Assembly: GCF_027942865.1 (NCBI RefSeq)
Contig: NC_134517.1
Location: forward strand, 13,680,275 to 13,744,274
Source: Odontesthes bonariensis
Lineage: Eukaryota; Chordata; Actinopteri; Atheriniformes; Atherinopsidae
Length of the DNA: 64,000 bases
Reading direction: 5' to 3'
Under the pieces are notes generated by a model. That model did not search any database, was not told the origin of the DNA, and worked only from the letters and a program-made list of their open reading frames with translations. A program made the translations under genes and the position numbers. Positions 1-15,100 of the stretch are shown here, piece by piece. Within the stretch, counting starts at the first letter, position 1; each line of letters starts with the position of its first letter.

Positions 1-3000
1 CGATGGAGACAGGTCTATGCCTCCATTATTTATTTAATCCTTTCATGACGGGCACTTGAATCATAAAGGTCATCTCAATTCTACGTCCTCTCTAATTAGC
101 ATGAGGCAGACTGGATTCTCCATCAACCCACCAATCCTATAAGGTACAATGCATTATTTAAGTGGATATGAATGGGGGCTAGCTATGAAATGTTTAAAGT
201 TTGAGTTGTTAAAAAAATGGTTTAAAAAAAAGCTCTTCTTATGGCCATGTCCTGAGTAGATGTTAAGTTGGGCTCACAGATCAGGAAACCTATCGTACCA
301 TGTATATTCTCAGTGCTCTGAGGGCTCCAATGAACATATAAGCTGAGACATGTCCAGTAACTACCACTATGGCACTACACTGTATTGAATGGGCTGTGAA
401 GGACCACAGTTTCTGATAATCATAACTTTCTGGGCTAGTTTATTTATTTTCATTGAAGTGCAGTCATTAACCCCGCACAGCCGCACTGAGAGTGAGCTGG
501 AAATATCAATGCCTTCCTGTGACACATCACGGTTGCTACACATTTCTGTAAAGAAAAAGTGAGCTGTACCAACTCTTGCTGACCCAAGTGCAGCATCCTC
601 TCTGAAAATTAGCATAAGAAAAATTGTCCTGCTATCAATGTCAATGAAAGTTGTTAAGTGCCTATAATTACCGTAGTCATTTGAGGCAGAACTAAACTTT
701 TTCCCATTACATTCAAAACCCAGATCTTTGCAAGTTTTTTTTGGTTACTGAAAAATGGGTTTTAGTGAATTTTTGGGTTCTTGTTTATCCCTCTGGCCCA
801 CAACCCCTGACAAAAATCGTCAGACATTCAGCTTTTTTATTTCTTTTTCAAAAACACATCTGTAGAACATATTTCAAATTGTATTTTTTTTTTCAGATAA
901 AGCAGACATAAAAATGATTAAATCATCTTGTAATATAAATTTAGAAAACAAATACCAGCCCTTGTCTAAATATGTTAATAAATCTGCAGTTAAAAGTCCT
1001 GGCAGAGTTTAATAAGCTGTTGATATTTACAGCTTTACACTTCATCTCTTTTTGTCTTTTCCCAACTTCCTTCGATAGCCTTGTCCCGGGTCTCTCCACT
1101 GCATATGCTACTGTGTTGTTTGTATTACATTTTTTTCTTTTTCTATTCTAATTGTTTACGGCAAAAGTGCCTTCTTATCCAGTTGCCGTGGAAGACGTGG
1201 TACCCTACAGTAAAAATGTTGTGGTGCTGGGCTGGATACCAAAGCTGTGAACTGTGGTATCTCAGTCCCTGGGGTATGTGCCGGGCAGACCTGGATGCAT
1301 GTGAAACAAAGGTCAGTGTACTTTAAAACATGTTAGAAGTGCCCCATTTTCTACTGTTGCTTTGGGCTATTGAATAAAAACATTAAATTCACATTTATTG
1401 TGTTTTTTTTATTCTTTTTTACAGAATAAGAAAGCTAAACTAACATCCTCTAAATATGGTTATTTCCTCATTTTTGTCAGAGGTTGAAACCATCGTTTAC
1501 TCTGCAGGGCCAACTCTTCTAGGAAAAGTGCTTTCAAATTTCATATCTATTGATGCCACTGTGCTCAAAGCTAAAGAAAGGATTTTTTTTTTTTTTTAAA
1601 TGCCCCCATTTTTGCATCTCTGAAGTTTTTCAAGAAGATTTACCGTGTTTTGTCATCTTCATTAAGGGAAGAGTCTGTAGGAGGATGATTTTCTTGTTCA
1701 CTTGGCAAGATAAACAGTTTCTGCTGACGATCCAACCATCTGTTTAGTGCTTGGTACCTTGTGGTTCCAAGTTTTTCCACATTTTATAAGTCTTTAAGCT
1801 CATCTCCCCAACATGATAGCGCCAACATTGTGATGATAGATGATAGATGTTTTTGTTTGTTTTTTTTATCTTTATACATTTAATAAACACACTGAATACA
1901 CCCTTTAACACAGAGCTTTAAAAAGATATGTTTTAATAGTGCACTGAAGTATGAAAACAGACTTGAAAAATAATAGCATTATTCAAGAGCTTAGATTGAT
2001 AAAAGGGAAGTTACTGTCACTTCTTTTTGATTGTACATCTTCATTAATGGCTCTTAAAAACAAACCAAAAAAAAAAAAAAAAAATGCTCAGACAACAAAA
2101 TTTAGATAAAGAACCTGAGAAAGAAAATGATCATATATATGATTCCACAAGCACCATTGATAAAATATGAAAACTAATTAACAATATGGGACAAAGGACA
2201 TTTTGCTTCTTTAAAAATTAACCATAATTACAAAGCTTTTTCACCTGAAATCATGACAGAAGATAGGACAGATTGGCGAAAAACACAGTAAGTGCAATGA
2301 ACCAAACTATTTTCTAAAATGCTCAACTTGCTAATTTAGTCTCAGCCTTTTATAACTTCTTATATTTCATACAGCCAGTTAATCATGAGTGCAATCAAAA
2401 CTGTGACAATGCACCCAAATCTGATATTTAACAGGATGAGTGGAATAACATTGACATTTCACCTTCAACTGTAGTGTTTACATACTGGACTATACATCGG
2501 ACACCGAGGCTGCGACCAGAAGTGCTTCTTGTCATCACATGAAACATCAAGCACAGCAAATAAACTTTTTTTTTTCTTAAGAAAAAGAAAACCAATCACA
2601 AACAACCAACATTATGTGCTATAATCTCCATTGTTAATAAAAGACAATATGAATAAAGTGAAACCAGCAGTAGTGATGATTTAAACATAAAAATAGTCTG
2701 AAAATATTTATGTAGTGGTCATTTCAGTTCACAAATAAAACATCAATACTATGATCATGTTTAATTGTGTACAGTATTTAAAAAAAAAAAAAAAAAAAGG
2801 TGACCATTGATTCAAGCAGAGGCCTGTTATTGCAGGAAGGCATTTCATAGCTTATAACAGAAGGTTTTCAAACAAATAAACAAAGATATTTGTATCACAG
2901 CTCATTGTCATTATTCAGCACTGATAGAGGAACAAGAGAAACAAAGAAAGTTATTGACAGGACTCAATACTTTCTTGCTCAGCTGTAGTCATTTAATTTT

Positions 3001-4722
3001 GTTATAGGCCAATGTCATATTTTTTAAGTTATTTTTTCTGATTGGTCCCTTGTGGGGGGGGGGGGGGGTGTTGGCTGAGAGATGTGAAATCAGTACAGTG
3101 TTTTAAAAGAAATGGAAAGTATCTCACAAGGTCCCTCTCCCAAGCAGCCCAAGCATGGTTCAATAAACTCACCATCACATATTCTGCCTTACTTATTACT
3201 GGTCATGAAAACAACAGTTATGTACACTAACTTATCACAAAAGGTGTATCACATGGATGATTTTAAACCAATAATTTCTGCTGATAAAGCACACAGAAAA
3301 TTTGTGATGGTAAACATTTTTTTTTTTTTACATACTTTAAACAGTACTTAGGGTTTAGGGGTTGAAACTAATGCCAATGATGCACATATTCTCTTTGTAT
3401 GAAAAAGCAGACGTAATACTTCTAAAGCAATTTTTTTCTATGTAAAGTATGGGTTTAACAGATTGTCATTTGTAATGATGTGCTGTATCTGCTTCAAAGA
3501 TCCTTTAAAAACGAGCAGCAAGGCTTCAGACAATCAGATCAATGTCCAGAAATCCTCTCCGATAAACAGCTTAACATACACACATACTTCTCTGTTAGTG
3601 TTATGATCCGAGCTCAACGTGTACCATTTCATTTGGTACCAGCGCCTTGTACCATAAAGTTTCTTTACACTGAAAGTAAGTAAAAACTAAATCTCAGTCT
3701 TTGCTGGCAGCAATCCAAAAATTAAAACGGACAAAAAAAAAAAAATTCTGCAAAGTAGAGGGCTGGGGATGTGTCTCAAAACTGTTGTAAACAAATAAAA
3801 TTAATAGGAGGCACTGGGGCAAGTACAATGTCACTGAAAACTTCCGGATTGTCAGCTCAGTGAGACCAACAGTGGCTGCCTTTGGAGACAGAAAGACACA
3901 GTGTGAAAAAAAGAGAAGAAAAACACATTTACATTGTCGACATGCGACATAAATTTGTACAGATAAGAATTGGAACATGCTTCTAGTTCTTAAGAGTTCC
4001 CCTCTGATTTAGCATTGAACTTCTTGCAACTTATGATGAATTGGAGATTTTTCAAACAAATCTTCTAAGTTTATATTTTCATTTAAATGAATGTTTTAAA
4101 ATATTCAGATCAGTGCATTCTGATGTAAATAACACTGTACAGAGTCTGAACTTTTTCGGGAAAAAAAGTGAAACTATTGATTTATGTGGAAGTATAAGAG
4201 ATATTCTTATTTTGCTGTGGGCTTTTTTTTTTTAATTATTATTATTGTCAAAACATTATCACAATGTTATTCAACAGCCACAAGTACAATGTGTGATAAC
4301 TACTGTAAATCTGAGAAATTAACCCCTAGAAGAGATTTGGACTAGGTAGTAGTAGCTGTGAAACCCTTTCTTTTTTAATTCTACACCTCAATTTTTTTCT
4401 TATTTTCAAACTTGTCCTCTTCGATGAGAACCTTGACTAACTTTACACAGCTGCCTCTGAAGGTTTTAAACTCCATTACTGTACAAGCATGGCAGTGTTT
4501 GACTGTTGAAGAGAGGAGTATTATCCTGGCCGAGAGGATATTTATGGATGATTTTAATTTTAAAGAAACTAAAATAAAGACACTAGGACTTCATAAAGGA
4601 CACTTGAATAAGAGCAAGCAGCTTGAGAAAGAACAGATACAAGATTGTCATCAGTTCCAACAGCTCGTGCAAAAAACTTACTGACTTATATATAGTGCAG
4701 GGAGTTGTCGCTTGGATTCCAT

Positions 4723-5078
4723 AAAGGGATAGTTTGCCTCTTTTGACATGAAGCTGTATGACATCCCATACTAGCAATATCGTTTATGAACATTGAAGGG
4801 AAAGAAAATAGCGCCAAGCGATTGTGAGGTCTGACTTTTTCCTGGAGAACGATTTTGTGATGCAAATGTATTACTCTTTTGAATGCATATTGTTTTGAGA
4901 AGCAAAACGCTTTATGTTTTAAACCCCAGCCAACTAGCCAGACTACTTTCATCAATGCCAAAACGAGGCTAGAACTCGGCTCACAGTACGCAGCAGGGGG
5001 TAAGTCAGTGTTCATAAACGATAGTGCTAGTATGGGATGTCATACAGCTTCATGTCAAAAGAGGCGAACTATCCCTTT
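4723..5078. mobile_element. MITE-like DNA transposon with long terminal inverted repeats
   Basis: The first ~70 bases starting AAAGGGATAG reappear as their reverse complement at 5009-5078, ending CTATCCCTTT, with only a few mismatches. The termini are flanked by TA on both sides (4722-4723 and 5078-5079 if the element is read from AAGGG), although a degraded TTAA duplication cannot be excluded. The 356-bp length and lack of any transposase frame fit a non-autonomous element. The superfamily (Tc1/mariner or piggyBac) is inference. Confidence 0.75.
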
Positions 5079-5689
5079 AAATGGTCATTGTCAAAATGTA
5101 ACCTGGCAAATTCAGGTTTTCCTAGCAGAACATTGCATTGTAACAACAGTGTTGCTCACATTAGCGGTCAGTGGATTTAATGTTGTGGCTAATCACTGTA
5201 AATGATACAGTATAATGCTACAAGTCTGAAGCTACAGTCATTCATCTTGCATTGAATTCTATGAGCATATCCTGCTTTTTTCCCCTGATAATTCACATCA
5301 TTTATTAAAATATCCAATGTAATTAAAAGGTAATTAAGAGACTCCAGCAAGTATGTGTAGAGCAAAGCAAAGATTATTCAAGGCATCAATACGTTACAAG
5401 TCTAGTGAATGGCCCTTTCCATTTACCATTTATCAAGAAAAAAGTGCCAAATAGCTTAAACCGAAATGCAATTTGAGATAAATTGGACTTTTGAATTTAG
5501 CAATCTTTCTTTTGGATACGGCAATGTGTGTACAAATGAACTTGCTCTACCATTTCCTCCTCCGTTAGACACTACATACCCAGGATATAGGCATTAGTCT
5601 GCACCATTTTCATTCTCCACTTGCTTCAGAATACCTCCCTACTCTGCTGGCAATTACCTTGTGAGACTGGGAGGCAGATGAAAAAAGTT

Positions 5690-5695
5690 TTTATT
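5690..5695 (-). terminator. candidate poly(A) signal of slc35f5
   Basis: The plus strand reads TTTATT, which is AATAAA on the minus strand, about 450 bases beyond the slc35f5 stop codon. It is the first clear hexamer seen downstream, but other AT-rich candidates occur further away, so use of this site is only inferred. Confidence 0.3.
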
Positions 5696-6144
5696 AAACT
5701 TACAAATGGTGATGAGACAAGTTATTTCACTAAGATGTAGACTTTGTGAAGTGGGTGGTCCACCTTCAGTCATCCTGTCATTCTCACAGTCTTATTTACA
5801 GCTTCAGTTAAAATTAGCATTCATTTGTTGTTCTGAAGACAATGTGGTGAAAAACCAAAATGATAAGCTGCAAGGGCTAAAATGCTTGGTAAAGCATTGG
5901 GGAGATAACTGTTGCAAAGTTTGTTAATGTGTAACTACAATTTAAACAATACCCAAGGTGAAAAGATTCATTGTTAACAAGTTAATTCTTATTTCTTCTG
6001 CAGCATTATTATTATTTTTTTTTTGTATGTTAGGTGTAACGTTTAACCAACCCACCTGATTTACTTAACTTCCATTTACACATACAGATCATGCATAAAC
6101 AGCAGTCAACCACACACAAGCAAAGACCAGGAAAGGTTGAGTGA

Positions 6145-9100
6145 TCACTTACATTTGGTTTGACTGTTGGATGATGAACAGAAGCTTCCTTCACTGGGGG
6201 AAACTGTGTGTAGTGGAATAAGGCTTTCACACTGCTCACTGTCTTCTGGTAGTCTGCGGGAAGGGAGTGGGCTGTCATTCGTCATCGTAGCCATCACCTT
6301 GACAACCATCATTATTCTAATCATCCTTCACTAAGCAGGAGCTAACAGTCGCAGAGGAATGGAGCGAGTAACTGCTGCAGAGAGGTTAGTCAGTCAAACA
6401 TGCGCAACTGATTACAGAGTTAACTTAACTGGGAGCAACTAAATGAAGTCCATTATCCTTGTGAGAATGTCAGAGAAGAAAAGACTAAATATGTGTCTGA
6501 GTAATGGTCAATTTCCTTCTGATGGCGCCCATATTATAATACAAGAAAACTGTAATTAATTTCATTTTCAACCCCTAAAAGCTTTAAGTTTTGAAGAGAA
6601 CGGGCTGAAAGCCATTTGAAAATTTATATTTTAAATCAACAGCTCACTTCCTGCACAGACTTCAATGAACTCTCATACAGCCTGGACTCAACTGTATGTG
6701 CATGCATGTACAGAGGTATATTCTCATTGGTTTGACTAAATAACACAGAATTTTCAGACCGTTACACATGCGTGTCCATTTCCATGCTTTTCTGCAGTTG
6801 CATCACAAATACCATAGCAACCACTTTTGATGTCATCAAAAGGATCACTGGAACATGATCGTACACAACTACTGGCTAACTACGACTAATAAAAAAATGA
6901 CTTTTGTACAGATTAATTTGCATTATTAGTAAAATAAGACTCACTTGACTTAAAGTCACAGATAAAATTACAAGCAGGTTTTGAGTTTTGATGGTGTGTG
7001 GGTCAATCTCCAACATGCCAGATGAAACTTTCTTAAACAGAAGACACAAACTGTTGCCTTTCTGTTTGTGTTCCTGTCACTGATCATTTTCACTTTTTAG
7101 ATCATTCGGAGATTTATGATACAGGCATTGGCTGATTGGCATTGCAGCAGCGGTGACATAAATGCTGAAGAAACAAGTTTGTGATGCAGCTGATGGCCAT
7201 AAAAAAAAAAACAACAAAAAAAACAGCCAAATTTGTCATCTCTGCCAGCCGTTTTCATAGAATCTGGAAATGGAATCAGTGGCTAGTTGTAAGAAAGAAA
7301 ATCTAAAAGTACCGTGCTTGGTAAAATATTAAAGTCTGTTCGGCCTGTTTCTGAGCCAAAATAAATACTGACTAAAACTGAAACAGATTGTTGAGTCAGT
7401 TACAATCAAACGATGTGTACCTCTGAATGCGATGTTTCCTGCAAATAAAAGCATATACCCTCCTCAGCCCCACCAGGACGGGGTCCCAGTTGTTGTAGTG
7501 GCATAACAGGGCGGCAATGAAGAAGGAAAGGAAGACAGGCACTGCCCCAGCAAAAAATAACCACGAGAAGCGCACCTGTCACACAGAAATGATTGAAATT
7601 ACAACTACAGTCAATAACTGATTTAAGATTTGGTAATCTAGTTTAGATCCATTTTCAGTTTGGACAAATTATTGGCCATCTTTTTTTTCTTTTCCTTTTT
7701 TTTTTTTTTACAGATGTTCAAATTACAAAATTCTAATTGAAAACCAATAAGAATCCATTTTGTTTCACTGCTCAATTACAAAATATGAAAAATTAAAAAT
7801 TATCCAAACTTTTCCTTTTATTCACGTTCTCATCCAAATCAGTTTCTCTTCAGCTTGGTTACATAAAGACATCTTCAACAATCTTATTTTAAACAGACTC
7901 TGATTGAAACTAGATACGGAGGGAAACTTACTTTCTGCATGCAAATATCTGCTATAATGGACAGAGGGATAGTGAGGCTCAATGCTAAAGTCCCGATAAG
8001 AGATGACGTGAGGAAACAGCCCCTAAGGACAAAAGCAAACATCAGTTCCAGAATCCCATGTTTTAGAAACAATATATTATCAAAAATGCATTTTACTCAA
8101 AAATGTGGAAAATTCAGCACAGAAAACTTTTCAATAAGATTATCAAATGTTCTTGTAACGACTTGAACTGTGGTCATTTGGTGTCAAAATTGTGACTTCA
8201 TTAAATCACATATCAGCTGCTCACCAGAGCCAGAGGAACTCTGAGAGAACTGTTCCGATGAGGCCATTTATGAGGATGTACGTCCACACCAGCTGGCTGG
8301 GAAGCTCAAAGGCCTCAAAGCCCGTGTAGTGAAGTAGGAGGAAGCCAGGCCACAACAGTAGCAGGTTGAACAGACCCACAAACCCTGAGAGATAAATAGC
8401 AGTCTCAGTTTGGATAACTTTGTGGAGTCAAAATTCTAATTTATCATTTTTCTCTGGCCACCGATGGTGTTGGTACATAGAAACAGAATGACAAAAAAAC
8501 TATTAAAACATTGGCCTGATCTTGATCTTAAAACAAACTTAACTGAGCAATAACTTACCAAAGAACATTGGAATGTCAAGCTTGTCCTCCCGATCCACTC
8601 GTCTCTTGATCATCACAATGTAGACAGCGTATAGCATTGCCCCAGCCAGTGACCACAGAGAACCTTGAGAAAAATTTCACTTTTTACCCTTGGAGGGAAA
8701 GTTTCAAAGTGTATTAATTTTACAGTAATAGGCAAGAGCCCAACATAAATGTTAACTTCACAGTGGAGGAATAAAATAAAAGAAGGCCATATCCATGGTT
8801 ACCTATAACACCTTTCTCATCAGGACTGTCCATGCTGGAGAGACTCACAAGCGCGACACCACCCATGCTAAAATAAATTATGTTTAGAAGTAAACAAGAG
8901 TTTTTAAAGAGCTGAACCAATTTGTTTGGAGAACTGAATTGCTCTGCCCAGAAAAAAATACACTAAAAGATACAGTATAACTCATAGTATTCATATATTC
9001 AACAGTGCAATAAAGTTGGAGTGGAATCACACAATATTACTTTACTTCTAGTGACTTTGTGTGATCAGTTCACAACACATGACAATTTGAGTAAATGTAG

Positions 9101-12100
9101 GAAGTCAGCAGATCATTTCTTGTTGTGGCCTCCTACTTCACTACATGGGCATAGAGAAGAAACTGCAGTGGCACTTCGTCAAATGATGGAAACACTGAAG
9201 CTTTTCAGCAATTTGTGTTAAAAAAAAAAAAAGTTTGAATACTCATTACTGCCACCTGCTGATTCGAAGAGCTTTGAAATTTACCAAAATATGCTCCACT
9301 GTGCACCTGTAATTTAGCTTTGGAAAATAAAAAAATTCATGAAAAGTCCATCCAATGTTTATTCTTTCTTTCTTATTGTCTGTCTTTTATGGTTTTTTTT
9401 TTTCTTGCTTAAGTCTAAAAAGTAAAAAAAAAAAAAGTAAATAAAAAAATCTAACATTAGTAAAAATACTGTATAATTAGAAATGTTGTCATGCAGGCCA
9501 AAATCTTGTTTCTGCAACTTGCACCATCTTATCTACTACCACTAAACAACCCACACATGGCTCTAAATAAATATGGCCACTACAAAGAGCTCGAGCCTTG
9601 GGCTGCGCACTGGACAGGTCGCCAGTCTATCACAGGGCTACTCACAGACAAACGAGACAAACAACCACGCTCACATTCACTCGCAGGGTCAATTTAGAAT
9701 CACCAATTAACCTAGCATGTATGTTTTTGGATGGTGGGAGGAAATTGGAGTGCCGAGAGAGAATGCGTGCATACACAGAGAGAACATGCAAATTCCACAC
9801 AAAAAGGCCCCAAATAGAGATTCAAACCAGGAACCCTCTAGCTGTGAGATGACCATGCAGCCCAGCATCCAACCAAATGTTAAAAATATTTCTTTAATAG
9901 TATGATGGCAGCAGAAGTGTTTGACAGAGAAGATGACTTCTTGGACATAAAATGTCAGTTTTAATATGTATAGTATACAGCTGCCACAGGCATGTTATGT
10001 GATGACTGCTAACATAATCCGTCATCATTCACCGCCCGTGAAGAGTGTGCTTTAATTTCCACTACAGTTCATTTACCCGTCAGTGGCTTTTATGTTATGG
10101 CTGATCAGTGTAAAAGCTGCTAAGAGACTGCTGTTTGTTTGTTTCTTTGTTTGTTTGCAAAAACTCCTCACCCAAATTTCATAACTCTGAGTGAAGAGTT
10201 GGAGAACAGAAGCACGCATTACATGTTACACATGCATATTTGGATGTACTCTAAAAACTTTTGTGAGCAGTTTTCTATATTCTAAGGAGCAGACTAGCAA
10301 TTTCCCCATGTTTCCAGCTTTTGTACTTATCTAAGTCAAAGTCAAACTAATCCATTAATATTCCTCAAATTAACACATTGCAAAAATATTTAGGCTTTAC
10401 GGAAAAGCTGCTGCTGATAAGATATACTGGTCTATACCAAACACAAGGGAAATACCCCAGTTCTATAATACAGAAAGCATTAAAAGACTTTGATTTGATT
10501 TAATTTGTAAATCAATGCATATTCAAAGCAGCTATTCTGCTCAGCGATAAAGGAATGGTCACTTTGGGAAAAAAAATGACATCAGTATGACAGAGTTAGA
10601 GTGTAATCAGTATGATGAGTTTACTCAACAGGAAAAATTCTGTATATGGTAGACCCACATACGGGGGGGTTATTCAGAGGAAAGAATTGAACAACCATCA
10701 TGCAGGGAGGTCAACACCGACTGAGATCCTCTTAATTAAAGAATATGTCATCAAAAATGTTTAACTCTCAAATTTCAACTTCCCACAACTTTTCCAGATA
10801 GAAAAAAAAAAAAAAACAGAAATACAAATGTAAAAAACAAACTCTTAGCATGTTCTTCTCAACTCAAGCACCCCCACTATCATTCACATACCTCAGAGCC
10901 ACAGCTAACAGTTTCGACAGGGTGAAACGGTCGCTGCTGTTACTGGGAAAGATGGCTGCTAAGATGAGCGTAAAGAGGCCTGTAAAGAGAACACAGCTCA
11001 ATCAAAAAAACTTAGTCTCAAAGAAGACAATTATTTTTATGGAATGTTTGACCGCTAAAACTCCCAAATCAAGACGAATTCGGCCATTTCCTTTATCAAA
11101 GTCTTGGTATATCAGTCCTGCCTTTACATTTTACCTACTGTCAAGAAATCTACAGAGATGGAGAAAGAAAAGAGAGTCACCTGAAGTGGATGACAGAATG
11201 TTGACTATGGCAACCTGCGTATCAGACAGGGCTTCCTGGTAGGACAGGTTAGCCAGGAACCACTGAAAGACAAGTAACAACATGACATTTGAATTCAGAT
11301 CACTGATCAACATCTCAAGCCCCAGCCAATAGATCTGTGCATCCCCAATTAAAAATGTGAAAAAAACAGCATATCTAATAAATCAAGAAATCTGTGTGTG
11401 TGTGTGTGTGTGTGTCTGTCTGTCTGTCTGTCTGCTCTTCATCCATCTATACAATCATTTCTTTCATCTACAGCTACTGAAACTCAGTGGATGTATACTG
11501 CAGTGTTGAGTTGCATAGTTTTCCTGTTCTAAGTCAGGCTTAGGAGATTAGCCTAGGATCCTAGGTCAGCCTTGTTGTTGACAACATCATTAAAGGCACT
11601 GTCAAAGAATCCCCAATTAACCTAACATGCACGTTTTTAGGCTGTGGGAGGAAGCCAGAGTACCTGGAGAGAAGCGCCACATGTATGGTGAGAACTTTCA
11701 AACTCAACACGGCTGGGTTTTGAGCCAGAAACCCTCTATGAGGCAACATGTTTTTAGCCTGTTTTTTTGTTTCATCATGTAACCAACCACTTTACCTGAT
11801 TTATTTAACTTTTTTCCCATGGAGAAAATAAACAAATAAGACATGAAGCTTTCAAATGTAAAATTTTTCTTCTACAACAATTTGTATTTGCCAGGATTTT
11901 GCTTCTCTTGTCATTCTCTTGCCATTGTCCACCATGAGCCCACACTGTAATGTGAAACTGCATTTACTGACACTGATCACACTGTAAAAACAGTGAATAT
12001 TCAGTTCTCACTATGAAGTTTCCAAGGCTGTTTCAGCTAGCTGAAAACCTCAGAGTGCAATCTCCAACTATTAATATTTTTGGATATTACTACAGAATCT

Positions 12101-15100
12101 ATAAGAAAACGGATATCTGTGATCCAAAATACAGCTGTTATAAGGTTCTGGTTGTTACAAAAGTACAATTATTTCTTAAATTCAGGTCACATAACTTCAT
12201 GTTCATAATTTGATACAGCATTTTAAACCCCACAGCTGATATTCCAGTTGCATATGACTCACCACAAAGCAGAAGAAGAAGCTGATTTTGGCCACATCAG
12301 TGATGGTTAGTTTTCCCACCGTGCGCAACATGGCCTCTTGGTCCTTAGCAGCTGGGTAGGACATGCGAGACAGCTTGGCCTCCAGAGCTTGAGTAGAGGG
12401 CAGCTGACGCACCTCCATGATATTGCTAAAACGGACGCGATGTTTTTTGGAAGCTGGGAGGTAGGAATGAAGAGAAGGGTGAATGAATGGAGCGCTGGAG
12501 CCTGTCCCAGCTGTCATTGGGTGAGAACAACCATGCACACTCACTCTCAGGGTCAGTTTAGAGAAACCAATTAACCTAATCTAACACCAGAGGAAGCCGG
12601 AGTACCCGAAAAGAATCTGCTCATACACAGGGAGAACATGCGATTTCACACAGAAAGGCCCCAGACAGGATTTAAACCTATTGCTGTGGGGCAACAGTAC
12701 TACCGACCACACCAAAGTCCAGCCCACAATCCCATTGTATGATGTTATTAGGCTGTGATGTATGACTGGACTGAACAAATGGATCACTTCTTAATCCAAG
12801 TGCCAATGCTTGAATTCCACTGGAAACTCCAAAAAACTCATTTTACTGTGTCTCTTGAAGCACACCGTCAACCAGAGACTGAGGTTACTCACATCTTTCT
12901 TGATGGAAAGCCAAAGTTACAACACAGTTTAACTGATCTGTGAAAAAGTGCTAAAATAATCTTCTATAATTTTGTTGTAGGAATAAAAAGGAGACAGAAA
13001 GGAGAGAAGAGAAGGAATTGGTTCTGTAGACAATCATGTCTGAGCATTTTCATGGCTCATCACTGCCCTCTGCTGTTACAAAGTGATGAAATCTCTGTGT
13101 GAGCCTCAGCAACGTAACTTACACACATTTACAATCTTAATACAAGATAATAAACATGCATCATGTAGCTTCCTTTAAAACAAAAAAAGATTAGCTTAAT
13201 ACTCACAAGATTCACAGTCTCCGATTAAACGCTCAGAGTGCTCGGTGGGCACATCCTGAAACTTCACTGGCACATACAGCGGTTCGCTCTGTACAAACAT
13301 GACAGGGTTTCAGCCCAGTAAGAGGTATAGCTTACAATGCACTGCACCCGGGACATGAAAATTACGTACCAAACAGTTGTTCACAGTGGTTTCAGTGGTG
13401 CAAGGAGCAAAGTAGGCCTCAGCATCAGCAAACTGCAGAAGGGAGCAATTCAAACCAACTCTCAGAATAAAACCCAGAATTCATCCCAAAGCTTTGTGTT
13501 CACAGCGAATTAATTCCTGGGAGTTGTTCATAGTTTCATCAATGTTGTTGTATTCTGACCCATATTTAAAAAAAATTAAATTAAAGAAAAAATTAGGTTG
13601 TACAGTAAAAACAACAAGATTGTTCTACCAATGTGTGTTTAGATATTCAATATCAAAACGTTTAGATTTAACTGCAGGTGTAGCTAAAGAAAAACAAAAT
13701 TAGTTCCCATGTTAGAGAGATTGGTTTGAAATCCTGTAGCAACATTTTAAAACCTTCTTTTTTTTCAATGTAGAAGTCTGCGATGAGATTAAAAAAAGAA
13801 AAACAGAAATACATTTCTCAGCAGCTGTGAGGTAAAAGTGTTTAGACTACTTACAAATGCAGAGCGCCGGCGTTTCAGAGTGCCTGTACACTGCTGCCTC
13901 CAGGGCCGCCACAGGAGGAAACCCAGCAAATACAGCACAAACATGGACGTCTTGGTGAATGTGCTGAAGAAGGGTTTGTTGTACTCCTGTTGCTTAAAAA
14001 TATACTGTGGGGAGAAACAAAAGTAAAAAGCCATCAGGAAAATCATTTTATTGACAAGGAAACAAGATTTGGATTCACAGGCTTCCACTCCGAGTATTAT
14101 ATGAGATTTTTTTTGTAACACTGCTAACCAAGCAAAACACCATAGAGGCCAGATTGGTGGAATGCTGCCTTGATGGCTGTCCATCTGTAAGGTTCTCCCA
14201 TCTCCACAAAAGAAATGGGAACAAAAAATAAGCAAGTCCAGTTTAGGATGAGTCTGAATATGAATAAGATATAAAAAACTTCAGGCAGCACTGTAAAGAT
14301 GAATGCATCAAGTTAACACAATGACATCCCACAGCATCTCCAACCATTGTGATTAGTGGAAACACCAGTGCCCCCTCTCTCTTTCTGTCAGTCAGTCAGT
14401 GCAGTTACCTGCACATTTCATGTATAGGAGTTATATTTGGTTACAGTTTGACTTGCCAATTTCATTGGACCACTGTCCTTGTATGCATATCCATGCGTGG
14501 GAGCAAAATCAAGTTATCGGCCGACACCGTAGACTGTGGGAAAAAACTTTCAAGGCATTCTGCTGCCACTACTTTTTCTATGAAAGACTATCATACTTTA
14601 AAAATATAGCCACATTCACTTACTAGGTGCTGTCTTTAAGTTACTTGAAGGCTGATTTTAGGATTTTATAAGACCAGAGCGACAGTCTGGAGATGCACGA
14701 CTGTGATTTTACACATAATTTTAAAATTATAATTTTCTGTCACAATTTCTGACATGCTTTGCCGTCTGAAAAAGTAGAAAATATGTCAATCTGAGCAGCT
14801 TTATTGGGAATTCAGCTGTAGTTACGTACACTTACGCTTAACTGTTTACACAAAAAGAACTTCGCTGTAGTTGAGTGTATACATCCAGGCCTGATATGAA
14901 TCCCGATAAAATTATCTGGGTGTTTTAGTTCGGTTTTGTGAAGCTCAGTTTTGAACCATTTCACCTTGACTAACATGTTCATACGCATTTTAAAAGTCTC
15001 GTATTGACTGGACTGACATCATTTGTTTTTTTAAGGGTCATGTAAAAAATGCTCAGAAGCATCATCTTGACCCACGTTGCAGCAGCAGGTGTGAAAACTG

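Larger units (their letters stand above)
1..6144. other. AT-rich non-coding stretch downstream of slc35f5
   Basis: No conserved protein, splice-site chain or RNA gene is recognisable here on either strand. Open frames are short, low in complexity and lack homology that I recognise. The stretch lies directly 3' of the slc35f5 stop codon on the minus strand, so part of it is probably the 3' UTR of that gene. It contains several poly-A/T runs, a G run at about 3053-3068, and one MITE listed separately. Confidence 0.5.

Noticed and set aside
4686-5205. Overlapping open frames of about 110 codons on both strands
   Set aside because: They lie within the MITE and arise from its inverted repeats; the encoded residues have no homology that I recognise.
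13789-14235. A 148-codon minus-strand frame as a separate gene
   Set aside because: Only its middle (13855-14004) is coding, as exon 2 of slc35f5; the rest is intron with good splice borders.
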